A stretch of DNA of 24,539 nucleotides. It comes from a virus. The stretch is taken from positions 1 through 24,539 of IMG/VR virus record IMGVR_UViG_3300028416_000081. One strand, written 5' to 3'. This document shows positions 17,358 through 24,539 of the stretch, piece by piece. The notes below the pieces were generated by a model. That model saw only the letters and a program-made list of their open reading frames with translations. It made no database searches and had not been told where the DNA came from. The position numbers and the translations under genes are program-made. Positions within the stretch are counted from its first letter, which is position 1; every line of letters starts with the position of its first letter.

Positions 17358-20300
17358 ATGGCAATTAGAATAGAGCGTAATGAAGCAGGAAACTGTATAA
17401 ACTTCCACGGGGCAAGTAATCCAACATATTGGAACGCCTGTTTAAGTGGTGAAGTAGATATTGAAGATACTGGTGCTGTCAATGTAATAAACGATATTAT
17501 TACAGCGCAAACAGGAGTAACGGAATATGAATATTATAGAGTACCTTTTACAGAGTTTGTAGACGCTGACGGCAATGCGTTTGCAGACGCTCAAGATGCT
17601 GCTGACTACATAACTGAGAAAGCTAATGTAATTGGATTGTCTGGCGAAGGTATTGACCTTACAGGAGAGACAGTATGCTTTTCTTTAGATGCCACGAGTA
17701 CAAGTATAATGTTAGACACAGGTCACGCTTTTGGCGTTAACACTATAAAAGCTAATGCAAATGCAGACGGCACTATACATATAGTGTCTAATGATGGTGC
17801 TGATGATATTACTCATTTTCACCACTTAGATGCAACTAATACTTGTGTAAACGGAAATCCTGTAAGTGGCGGGCTGCAAGATGTAGTCAACACATTAAAT
17901 GAACTTTTCACAGTGGGTGCTTTTGAAAGTATAGTAATAGCCGATCCATACAGTACTATGGTTGCTGATGTAAGCGGAGTTAGCACAACAACGTCTTATG
18001 TAGGTTACGGGATAGACCCAATTGGTACTGATGTTTATGGTTCAACAAATACTAATTCGCAAAATGGATATAAAACAGTTGAAACAATTGATCAGGCAGG
18101 CGAATATTTCACATTTGATATCAGGGTTGAAGGCACAATAGGTTTTGGGTTAGTTCATTCACAAGACAGCTATAATGACGGCTATTGGAGTGGCAATTCT
18201 ACTTATGCAGACCCTACGACCTTTGGCGTAAGCAATAGCGGGCATAGTGGCTTTCAATTTTCTCATTGGTTTCACCCAACGCCAAACGGCTCTTGGACTA
18301 ACTACGGAGCTAACACAGGCTACTCTATGAGAGCAGGTTGGTCTAATTTTAACGGTACTGATGAGCAAGCTGATTGGTTAGCTGGTAACCCTATAAAAGT
18401 TAGGGTTGGTATTGATACAAATGGATACATTTCCATTGATACCTTAAGGAATGGTACTGATTGGGTTGTGCACGCAAGAACTTCATACCCTATTGTTGAT
18501 GGAGCTGAGTTTCATTTAGGAATTAAAACTAATCATACAGGTGCTAGAGTTCACACTTTGCCAAAAGTTCACTTGTTAGAACCTGCTGCACCTACTATGT
18601 ATTTTAGGTATGCTGAATCACCAGATAACGTATTCAAAAGTCCTTTATTTTTAACAACAGAAGAAGCAGAATACTACGACACTATAAAAGGCGGCTCAGG
18701 AACATATACCACGCTGAATTTACCTGATGACCCTACAAATACTCTTTGGTATGTACCTGATACGGAGTATACAGGTAATGGTGTTGCAGCCCCTAGTGGT
18801 AATACTTTTGAGGGTAACTCTATAAACTGGACTGAAATAACAACACAAACTAATGCTGATTTAGTACCGATTTCTTTTTCTAATCAAACTGTAACAGTAA
18901 GTGAATTAAGCTCTGTGAATATACAGGTTCATCCGCAAGGTGCTTCTTGGAACACGAATATTGTAGATACTGACAGTAGCGGCTTGTTGTTAGACAACAC
19001 AAGTTTTCATGTTTACGGAACAGCTCCTGCAGTAACTGGAGACAATGTAGCTAACCCTAGTGATAGTTACGAAATTGAAATAGTCAGGAGCAATTCTTAT
19101 GGATCCTCATCAGGGATTTTAACTGTTGTAGTTGAGAATCTCACAGCTCCTATTATAACTCCTATTACTGGATTTACTCACAATGCTAGTTCTACAGCCT
19201 TGGCTTCTTCTAGTAAGATGGACTCTGGTTCTGTTATTACTATGGATGAAGACCTTAAAGACTTAGAAAGATTTATAATATTAAAGTCTTACGTAGAGAC
19301 AAATATTTTACCTTCAATTCTGGCTACGGGTGGTAAATATTACATAGGTGTATTAAACTCTGGAGCTAACGTTTCCTCTGTTGAAGATGCTGACTGGGAT
19401 GTTGCCTTTGTCTGGGAATATCAAACCCCTACAACTCATAAGTATAGGGTTATTAAAGATGGAGTTCAACAATGGAGTGTAGGCATTGGAAGTAACACAT
19501 CTGCACTATTTGATTATGCTATTGAGTCACATGATGGTTACGTACACATGATTGCTTGTAATGCCAACGCAATTAATACAGAACCTTCTCCTGAGTTTGG
19601 TGGAACCTTTACTAATGCAACAGAAGTTACTCTGGATGAGTCTTACCCATTAACTATATCAATGGCATACGTAGGTTCTGATGATGCTAAATTTGAGACA
19701 ACGGGATTAAGTGAGATTGTAACTCCTTTGCCTGATGATTTTATTCAAGTAACAGCAAATCCATCTCACACCCTATTATTTGATGGTCAAGCAGCAATTC
19801 CAACTTTACAAGCTGGATATACTTATAGATTTATGGTAGGAGATACTAAGTACTCAGACCTGTCTACAAGCACAGGATTACATGCTGATGATGACTTAAG
19901 ATTTACTGCGGATGGAATTACTGAATATACTACAGGAATTACAAGAGTTGGAAATCCAAATGATGTAGATACTTTTGGTATGCATACAGCTTATGTAGAA
20001 TTTACTGTACCTTCTAATGTTCCGCCTTTACAATGGTATACTGACCATAATGGAATTGGCTCTGCAACTGGAATTACTATTTCAGGCTCTACTTATGTTG
20101 TCCCTGTAACTGGGGTTACTATTGAAGGACCTACAGCAAACTTTACTGGAAATGTAATCAACTCAGGAAGTAATGGGTGGATTTCTCTTAACGAGCAACT
20201 TCATGCAGGGGAACGCCTTGTTCTTGACTCTGCGTTTTTACAAGACCTTAATTCTGCTCTTCCTGACAATTGTATTTTTTGGGTTGGACTTAAAGATAGT

Positions 20301-21719
20301 AGCTGGTCAAATACAAGTACAGGTACTGGAGCATTTAAAGGGTCTGCTGCTATTCGTTTTTATAACACAGCTAGTGCTACTGAGCCAGGGCTTCGTATGT
20401 TGGGTTATGCAAATGGAGGTGTCAGCTCTCAGCTTTACACAGCAAGTGTTGCTAATGCAAATGCCTTTATTGAAATAACTGGCTCTGGTAATAACATTAG
20501 ACTAGGATACACTGCTTCTACTAGCTATAACGCTAGTAGTACTACTTATGGCAATTGGGATGGAAACTCAAAAGTGCAAACAGGCGAACAAGGATATGGT
20601 ATTAGTGGCATTGATGTAGTAATTTATTGGCAAGCTATTGCTAACAATACTGTTGGGTTTGATATATCTGATGTTGATTTTACAGGATTAACAGAAATCA
20701 ATATACCAACACCTACAGTGACTAATGATACATCTTGGACTAAAGCTTTAGATTTTAGTGGTTCTAATGAGCACACTAAACAAGTTGCTAGTTGGATACA
20801 GGTACAACCATTACAAATGGGTGGGTTAGCTAACACAGTTGATTTAGGTACTACTTCACAAGGTGATACGTCTAATAACACATCTGCTAGACCTTGGGCA
20901 ACAGCAGTTGTATTCAAGTCAGATGGTTACAGTGGTACTCAAATGATATGGAATCAAGGAGAAGGCTCTTCAAATGGAGATGATAATATCTCATTAGTTT
21001 TAGGCGGTAATGGAGAACTTAGCTTACAATGGGGGCGACAAGGAACAGGAGTTAATAAATGTAGAATAGCTCAGAACATATCCTCTTCTAATTGGTATGG
21101 AATTTCTATAGCTCATAATGGAGTAAGGCTAGGAGGTAATAATGCTTCTGCGTCTAACTTAGCTAATTGTTTTAACATTAAACTAATGAGTAGTGCGGAT
21201 TCATTTGTTTCAATAAGTAGTAATCTATCTACTTCAGCTAACTGGGTACAGACAGGTCAAAGAATGGATAGAACTGTAGCAGGTGACTTTACTATTGGTG
21301 GTAGAGGAAGCGGATATAGTTTTAGAGGTAAAGTTGCTAGTATGGTAGTTACTACATTACTTCAAGGTGGCTATAGTAGCGCTCAAATGCCTGAAGGAAC
21401 TATGGTTGGTTCCAACCAAGCAAAGATGATGATTACTGACCCTGTTAAATGGGTTGCTACTTATAAGGTTAGATTAGGTTCGGGTAACCCTAATGGTTTA
21501 TTTAGAAAATCTGCTGAGAGATTTGCAACGAATTATTACACACCTACAGGCGCTTATCAGTCAACTTTAGTGTGGTTAATGGGAGATGGTGCTAGCGATT
21601 CTTATTCTAATGGAGTAAGGAACTATATCTACCCGTCTGACCAAAACTCTAGTAAGATGCAACTTAATAGTATGGTATCTAATGATATTGAGAATGTAAA
21701 TATCTCAGGATTAAGTTAA
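17358..21719 (+). CDS. Large multidomain tail fibre / receptor-binding protein
   Basis: At 1453 aa it is the largest gene in the window. The N-terminus has NCINFHGASNPTYWNACLSG (12-31), probably the virion attachment. Residues of about 185-410 form a beta-rich unit with many aromatic residues. Residues 411-600 contain MYFRYAESPDNVF and a later NPSDSYEIEIVRSNSYGSS, a module I associate with marine phage tail proteins. Repeat A (605-791) and repeat B (930-1118) are diverged duplicates. Between them, 795-905, is a cupredoxin-like module with most metal ligands lost. Residues 1125-1335 resemble LamG (RPWATAVVFKSDG, MIWNQGEG, NWYGISIAHNG, GKVASMVVTTL). The last 110 residues include WLMGDGASDSYSNGVRN and a terminal VNISGLS. 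It is a probable host-range determinant; the ligand is unknown. It closes the fibre operon. Confidence 0.72.
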   Translation: MAIRIERNEAGNCINFHGASNPTYWNACLSGEVDIEDTGAVNVINDIITAQTGVTEYEYYRVPFTEFVDADGNAFADAQDAADYITEKANVIGLSGEGIDLTGETVCFSLDATSTSIMLDTGHAFGVNTIKANANADGTIHIVSNDGADDITHFHHLDATNTCVNGNPVSGGLQDVVNTLNELFTVGAFESIVIADPYSTMVADVSGVSTTTSYVGYGIDPIGTDVYGSTNTNSQNGYKTVETIDQAGEYFTFDIRVEGTIGFGLVHSQDSYNDGYWSGNSTYADPTTFGVSNSGHSGFQFSHWFHPTPNGSWTNYGANTGYSMRAGWSNFNGTDEQADWLAGNPIKVRVGIDTNGYISIDTLRNGTDWVVHARTSYPIVDGAEFHLGIKTNHTGARVHTLPKVHLLEPAAPTMYFRYAESPDNVFKSPLFLTTEEAEYYDTIKGGSGTYTTLNLPDDPTNTLWYVPDTEYTGNGVAAPSGNTFEGNSINWTEITTQTNADLVPISFSNQTVTVSELSSVNIQVHPQGASWNTNIVDTDSSGLLLDNTSFHVYGTAPAVTGDNVANPSDSYEIEIVRSNSYGSSSGILTVVVENLTAPIITPITGFTHNASSTALASSSKMDSGSVITMDEDLKDLERFIILKSYVETNILPSILATGGKYYIGVLNSGANVSSVEDADWDVAFVWEYQTPTTHKYRVIKDGVQQWSVGIGSNTSALFDYAIESHDGYVHMIACNANAINTEPSPEFGGTFTNATEVTLDESYPLTISMAYVGSDDAKFETTGLSEIVTPLPDDFIQVTANPSHTLLFDGQAAIPTLQAGYTYRFMVGDTKYSDLSTSTGLHADDDLRFTADGITEYTTGITRVGNPNDVDTFGMHTAYVEFTVPSNVPPLQWYTDHNGIGSATGITISGSTYVVPVTGVTIEGPTANFTGNVINSGSNGWISLNEQLHAGERLVLDSAFLQDLNSALPDNCIFWVGLKDSSWSNTSTGTGAFKGSAAIRFYNTASATEPGLRMLGYANGGVSSQLYTASVANANAFIEITGSGNNIRLGYTASTSYNASSTTYGNWDGNSKVQTGEQGYGISGIDVVIYWQAIANNTVGFDISDVDFTGLTEINIPTPTVTNDTSWTKALDFSGSNEHTKQVASWIQVQPLQMGGLANTVDLGTTSQGDTSNNTSARPWATAVVFKSDGYSGTQMIWNQGEGSSNGDDNISLVLGGNGELSLQWGRQGTGVNKCRIAQNISSSNWYGISIAHNGVRLGGNNASASNLANCFNIKLMSSADSFVSISSNLSTSANWVQTGQRMDRTVAGDFTIGGRGSGYSFRGKVASMVVTTLLQGGYSSAQMPEGTMVGSNQAKMMITDPVKWVATYKVRLGSGNPNGLFRKSAERFATNYYTPTGAYQSTLVWLMGDGASDSYSNGVRNYIYPSDQNSSKMQLNSMVSNDIENVNISGLS
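19170..19730 (+). repeat. Internal fibre repeat, copy A
   Basis: This encodes residues 605-791 of the 1453-aa fibre. It pairs with copy B at protein level: ITMDEDLKDLERFIIL matches ISLNEQLHAGERLVLD, KYYIGVLNS matches IFWVGLKDS, and TTGLSEIVTPLP matches FTGLTEINIPTP. The copies are separated by the cupredoxin-like module. Confidence 0.6.
20145..20711 (+). repeat. Internal fibre repeat, copy B
   Basis: This encodes residues 930-1118 of the 1453-aa fibre, the diverged partner of copy A. It precedes the LamG-like region directly. Confidence 0.6.
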
Positions 21720-21730
21720 GATAGTAAAAG

Positions 21731-21758
21731 ATCCCTCACTTTAACCGGTGGGGGATTT
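21731..21758 (+). terminator. Hairpin terminator after the fibre operon
   Basis: ATCCCTCAC (21731-21739) pairs with GTGGGGGAT (21748-21756), 9 bp with one T-G pair, around an 8-base loop. It is followed by TTTATTG, a short T-rich stretch. It lies 11 bases after the stop of the large fibre and ahead of the lysis promoter. Confidence 0.7.
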
Positions 21759-21764
21759 ATTGCT

Positions 21765-21774
21765 TATCGCGATA
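21765..21774. promoter_or_regulatory. Palindrome upstream of the lysis promoter
   Basis: TATCGCGATA is a perfect 10-bp palindrome between the terminator and the -7 box. It could be a protein-binding site, but the copy is single and short. Confidence 0.2.
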
Positions 21775-21820
21775 TACAATAAATTTTTAACAAAAACAAA
21801 AATAGTACACATTTTATTTG

Positions 21821-21828
21821 TATTTTTG
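21821..21828 (+). promoter_or_regulatory. Bacteroidetes -7 box before the lysis genes
   Basis: TATTTTTG matches TAnnTTTG, 31 bases before the endolysin ATG. A near match (TTTATTTG) ends directly upstream at 21820. No TTTG -33 element is evident; the upstream DNA is A-rich instead. It probably drives late lysis genes. Confidence 0.5.
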
Positions 21829-21859
21829 TATATTAATTCGTACTTTTTAATCACAATTT

Positions 21860-22336
21860 ATGACTGACAGAGATATTTACAAAGAGATACAAGAGTATTT
21901 TGTTGTGCAGGAGTTTGTTAGCTCTAAAGTTTATAAGAAGCATGGTGATAGAGCTTGGAAGTTTATATGTCCAAGATTACTTGAAACAATGTTATTTATA
22001 AGAAAAGAGCTTGGTAGGCCAATTAAAATTAACACTTGGCACATTGGTGGCAGGTTTTCTCAAAGAGGCCTTAGAAGTAATCTAGGATCAATATTCTTAA
22101 GCAAATTTAGAAAAGGAAGAATGTACTTGTCTGCTCACGTAATGGGTAGAGCTGTAGATTTTGATGTTCAAGGAATGACTGCACCTGAAGTGCGTCAGTG
22201 GTTAAAAGGAAAGTATAAGGAACTTCCTTACAAGATACGCTTAGAAAATAAAATGAATGGCAAACAAATTTCTTGGGTGCACTTAGATATGTTTTATGAA
22301 GAAAAAAATAAGAAGGTATATTTATTCAATATATAA
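21860..22336 (+). CDS. M15-type peptidase endolysin
   Basis: It probably cleaves peptide crosslinks or stems in peptidoglycan to release progeny. The 158-aa protein has the M15 zinc-site pattern: SAHVMGRAVDFD (91-102), giving H93 and D100, and SWVHLDM (138-144), giving H141 with D143 close by. It has no signal peptide, so access to the cell wall should depend on a holin. The N-terminal 60 residues are basic and helical. The protein is short, comparable with Peptidase_M15_3-type endolysins, and S138 occupies the place where some M15 enzymes carry the catalytic acid. Its stop overlaps the next start by one base (TAATG). Confidence 0.8.
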   Translation: MTDRDIYKEIQEYFVVQEFVSSKVYKKHGDRAWKFICPRLLETMLFIRKELGRPIKINTWHIGGRFSQRGLRSNLGSIFLSKFRKGRMYLSAHVMGRAVDFDVQGMTAPEVRQWLKGKYKELPYKIRLENKMNGKQISWVHLDMFYEEKNKKVYLFNI

Positions 22337-23001
22337 TGGAATACTTGAAAAACACTTATGCACTAGTTGCAACTGTTATTGCATTAATATTGGGATACAA
22401 GTCCTGTTCCAAGGAGCCTTCATTATTAGCTCCGGAAGTAATTTCTAGAACAATATATGTAGACTCTTCAAGAACTAACTATGAACACTACAAAGATAGT
22501 GTTGAGAATTGGGTTCACTTTTCATATTCAGAAATTCCTGAAATAAAAAAAGATGGAGTTGTAACAAGATACATATACCTAGATAACAAAACAGACAGCG
22601 TAGCAATAGACTCTATTGTTTTAAATAATCCAATAGACACATTTTACTACGGAAAAAAAGATAGCCTCTTAGAATACAGTATAAGAGTCTATGGAGTTGT
22701 AAAGCCATCCAAGATTGAGATGGAATACAACATCTTGAATAAAATCTACAAAGATTCAGTATACGTGAGAGATTCTATCCACGTAGAACAAAAAGAAAAA
22801 GTCAGAGTTAATCAGCTCTATGTTGGTTTTGAAACTAATATTACTCCAGAGCTAGACCGCCCTTACCTTACACTAGACCTTGTAACTAAAAAAGGTTGGA
22901 TGTATGGCGCAGGGATAGGGTATGACTTTAATGATAATCAGAAATATATAAAAGCAAAAATAGCAAAAGTAATAAGCTTCAGAAAAAAACAACAAAGATA
23001 A
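22336..23001 (+). CDS. Membrane-anchored spanin-like lysis protein
   Basis: The 221-aa protein has an N-terminal hydrophobic helix (about 6-20) followed by YKSCSKEP, a poor match to a lipobox; C24 could still be lipidated. The rest is periplasmic in type: charged, rich in Asp/Ser/Tyr, with DSVYVRDSIHVEQKEKV before a C-terminal beta-rich stretch, YVGFETN and KKGWMYGAGIGYDF, that resembles outer-membrane strands. Placement between endolysin and holin-like genes and the membrane anchor suggest a spanin or envelope-spanning lysis factor. There is no C-terminal membrane helix, so a classical two-end u-spanin is not clear. TAATG overlaps link it to both neighbours. Identification is by context. Confidence 0.5.
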   Translation: MEYLKNTYALVATVIALILGYKSCSKEPSLLAPEVISRTIYVDSSRTNYEHYKDSVENWVHFSYSEIPEIKKDGVVTRYIYLDNKTDSVAIDSIVLNNPIDTFYYGKKDSLLEYSIRVYGVVKPSKIEMEYNILNKIYKDSVYVRDSIHVEQKEKVRVNQLYVGFETNITPELDRPYLTLDLVTKKGWMYGAGIGYDFNDNQKYIKAKIAKVISFRKKQQR

Positions 23002-23231
23002 TGACTTCAAACTACAACGACATAGCAGGACTAATAACAATAGCAAGCGCATCATTAATGAAAATATTAAACGCACTAGAATTAACTGACATTAATAGCT
23101 GGTCAATAGCATTAACAGGTATAGGAGGTCTTATCTATTTATATTACAAGGTAAAAGCAACAAGAACAGAAAGTAAAACAAAAGACATAGAATATAAACT
23201 TGCAAAAAGAAAATTAGATGAAAAAATTTAG
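23001..23231 (+). CDS. Holin-like small membrane protein 1
   Basis: The 76-aa product has two hydrophobic segments, about 9-24 and 33-49, a short acidic loop (LELTDIN), and a basic C-terminal tail rich in Lys and Glu. This is the shape of a class II type holin that would make holes for the endolysin. It starts within the stop of the preceding gene (TAATG) and overlaps the next gene by 14 bases. The location in a lysis cassette is the main evidence. Confidence 0.55.
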   Translation: MTSNYNDIAGLITIASASLMKILNALELTDINSWSIALTGIGGLIYLYYKVKATRTESKTKDIEYKLAKRKLDEKI

Positions 23232-23433
23232 TGAAGCATTAAAAGATAACTACGCAACAATAGTGGGGGCGGTACTAATGCTATTGGCAATAACAATATA
23301 CACAATATCATTCTTTTCAGAATTTGATATGGCATGGTATGAAGCTGTAGCAATGATGGTTGTAGGTTGGATATTCTTAATGGCAAAAGATAAGTACTTT
23401 GAAAAGTTGATTTCAGTATTTATTAAAAAGTAG
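23218..23433 (+). CDS. Holin-like small membrane protein 2
   Basis: The 71-aa product starts inside the end of the preceding gene in another frame. It has two hydrophobic helices, about 13-33 and 40-55, joined by a short FSEFDMAW turn, and a basic C-terminus (LISVFIKK). Two small membrane proteins in tandem could be a holin and an antiholin, or one may be unrelated to lysis. The overlap makes coupled expression likely. Confidence 0.5.
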   Translation: MKKFSEALKDNYATIVGAVLMLLAITIYTISFFSEFDMAWYEAVAMMVVGWIFLMAKDKYFEKLISVFIKK

Positions 23434-23441
23434 TATATTTG
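23407..23441 (+). promoter_or_regulatory. Bacteroidetes-type promoter before the metallophosphoesterase
   Basis: TATATTTG (23434-23441) matches TAnnTTTG directly after the holin-like gene. TTG at 23407-23409 is a possible -33 element, though the 24-base gap is a little long. The ATG is at 23480. Confidence 0.5.
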
Positions 23442-23479
23442 TAAAATATATAAAAACAATAGTCACATATAAAACGTTT

Positions 23480-24514
23480 ATGAGCAAAGAGGAGTTAAAG
23501 CAGAAGTTAAGAGAGAAGCCTGGATATATGAAGTCAGGAGCACCAAACTTATCAAGAATATTTGGAGTATCTAAAAAGTTAGCAAGAGCTGCAGTAAGAG
23601 AAGTTTCTTATGAAGAGCGTACAAATAAAGACAAGGTTATAATAATAAACGACACAAAAACACAATATCAAGATTTCCTAGAATGGCAGGCTGAAAAAAA
23701 TGCCACAGAAGCTATAGAAGAAGAAATTGAGGATATATTTTATATTGAAACACCTCTAGTTAAGGAACAAGAAGGAATGCACATATTGATGGGATGTAAT
23801 CATGTTCCATTTGAAAATAAGCAATTACACAAAGGAGTAATGCAACTAATTGAAGACTACAACGTTATTGTAAAAGGCTTTCATTTAATGGGAGATTTCT
23901 TAGATTTAAACGCATTAAGCTCTCATGACAAAGGAAAGTTTACTGCAATTCCAGGGTTAACTTTGGATTCAGAGTATGAGTCAGGAAATAAATTGCTTGA
24001 TGAATTTGAAGCTGTATTACCTGAAGATTGTTGGAAAACATATATTTATGGCAACCATGAAGACAGACACAATAGGTGGATGTCAAGCATGGATAATGCA
24101 AAGACACCTTTAAGATCACCTAAAGAAGCTTTAAATCTAGATGAAAGAGGATACTTAGTTAAAACAAGCTGGAGTCAAGATTACATTACGTTAGGTAATG
24201 ACTTTGATATATTCCATGGTATTTACTTTAGTATACACAATGCTAAAGCTCATTTAGACAAACTTAGAAGGTCTTGCGCCTACGTGCATACGCATAGAAT
24301 TCAAAATTACAGAGAAGGTAATATGGCTGCGTTTAACATAGGTGCTTGCGCAGATTTTAAATCTAAAGCATTTAACTACGCTACAAGACCAATGAAACAA
24401 CAATGGGCTAATGGATTTGCAATTAATATGATTGACAACAAAGGAAAATCTAATGTCACTCAAGTTAATGTAAATGAAGATGGCCATTTCTGGTTTGGTG
24501 GTAAATTTTACTAA
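23480..24514 (+). CDS. HTH-metallophosphoesterase fusion protein
   Basis: The C-terminal two thirds, about 100-310, is a calcineurin-like metallophosphoesterase: GDFLD (138-142), GNHEDR (191-196), HG at 246-247 and HTHR at 270-273, the usual two-metal site. Motif I is unusual: it reads GCNH (105-108), with Cys106 where the DxH motif normally has Asp. The first 45 residues, with PGYMKSGAPNLSRIFGVSKKLARAAVREV, look like a helix-turn-helix, followed by an acidic linker (about 70-90). Such phage proteins may act on nucleic acid or nucleotides, but the substrate is unknown. It has its own promoter and is not part of the lysis cassette. No signal peptide. Confidence 0.72.
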   Translation: MSKEELKQKLREKPGYMKSGAPNLSRIFGVSKKLARAAVREVSYEERTNKDKVIIINDTKTQYQDFLEWQAEKNATEAIEEEIEDIFYIETPLVKEQEGMHILMGCNHVPFENKQLHKGVMQLIEDYNVIVKGFHLMGDFLDLNALSSHDKGKFTAIPGLTLDSEYESGNKLLDEFEAVLPEDCWKTYIYGNHEDRHNRWMSSMDNAKTPLRSPKEALNLDERGYLVKTSWSQDYITLGNDFDIFHGIYFSIHNAKAHLDKLRRSCAYVHTHRIQNYREGNMAAFNIGACADFKSKAFNYATRPMKQQWANGFAINMIDNKGKSNVTQVNVNEDGHFWFGGKFY

Positions 24515-24532
24515 ACATAAAACATAAAACAA

Positions 24533-24539
24533 ATGATAA
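24533..24539 (+). other. Possible start of the next gene
   Basis: ATG at 24533 follows an A-rich leader containing the repeat AAACATA, the type of leader seen at other starts here. Only two complete codons fit in the window, so this is a hint. Confidence 0.25.

Noticed and set aside
20173-20478. 101-codon frame inside the large fibre gene, + strand
   Set aside because: It lies within a clearly coding frame with domain similarity, and its product is a hydrophobic Leu/Phe/Val-rich string typical of an out-of-frame shadow.

Overview
The window is a gene-dense, AT-rich (roughly one third G+C by eye) stretch of a tailed bacteriophage genome. Every gene I accept lies on the + strand. The host is most likely a marine member of the Bacteroidetes (Flavobacteriia). 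Four intergenic copies of TAnnTTTG, the -7 box of Bacteroidetes promoters, support this, as do translation starts preceded by A-rich leaders without Shine-Dalgarno sequences. The large terminase, portal, capsid and ring-like connector resemble crAss-like and related Bacteroidetes phages. I assign families by recognition of motifs and gene order, not by a database search.

Region 1 (1-8943) is packaging and head assembly: the large terminase (5' end cut by the window), portal, scaffold-like acidic protein, major capsid protein with a hairpin terminator behind it, a conserved protein of unknown role, and a head-tail connector of the ring-protein type. Region 2 (8973-10302) holds one probably abundant virion protein of 417 aa, closed by a strong intrinsic terminator.

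Region 3 (10319-21719) is an 11.4-kb run of twelve tail-fibre and adhesin-type genes. They include a Cys-rich protein, a collagen-like fibre, C1q-like, LamG-like and fibronectin-like proteins, several small unknowns, and a 1453-aa multidomain fibre. Three pairs of these proteins share a short N-terminal motif but have unrelated C-terminal parts, which suggests a modular receptor-binding array. The large fibre contains an internal duplication, a cupredoxin-like module that has lost most metal ligands, and a LamG-like C-terminal region of a kind I associate with marine phages. A terminator ends this region.

Region 4 (21821-23433) starts at a new promoter and is a lysis cassette with overlapping genes: an M15-type peptidase endolysin, a membrane-anchored spanin-like protein and two small holin-like proteins. 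Region 5 (23434-24539) is a further promoter and a metallophosphoesterase with an N-terminal helix-turn-helix-like segment. No integrase, repressor, tRNA, CRISPR array or insertion sequence is visible. No tape-measure protein is present, so the tail type cannot be decided here. No gene-free stretch exceeds 145 bases.
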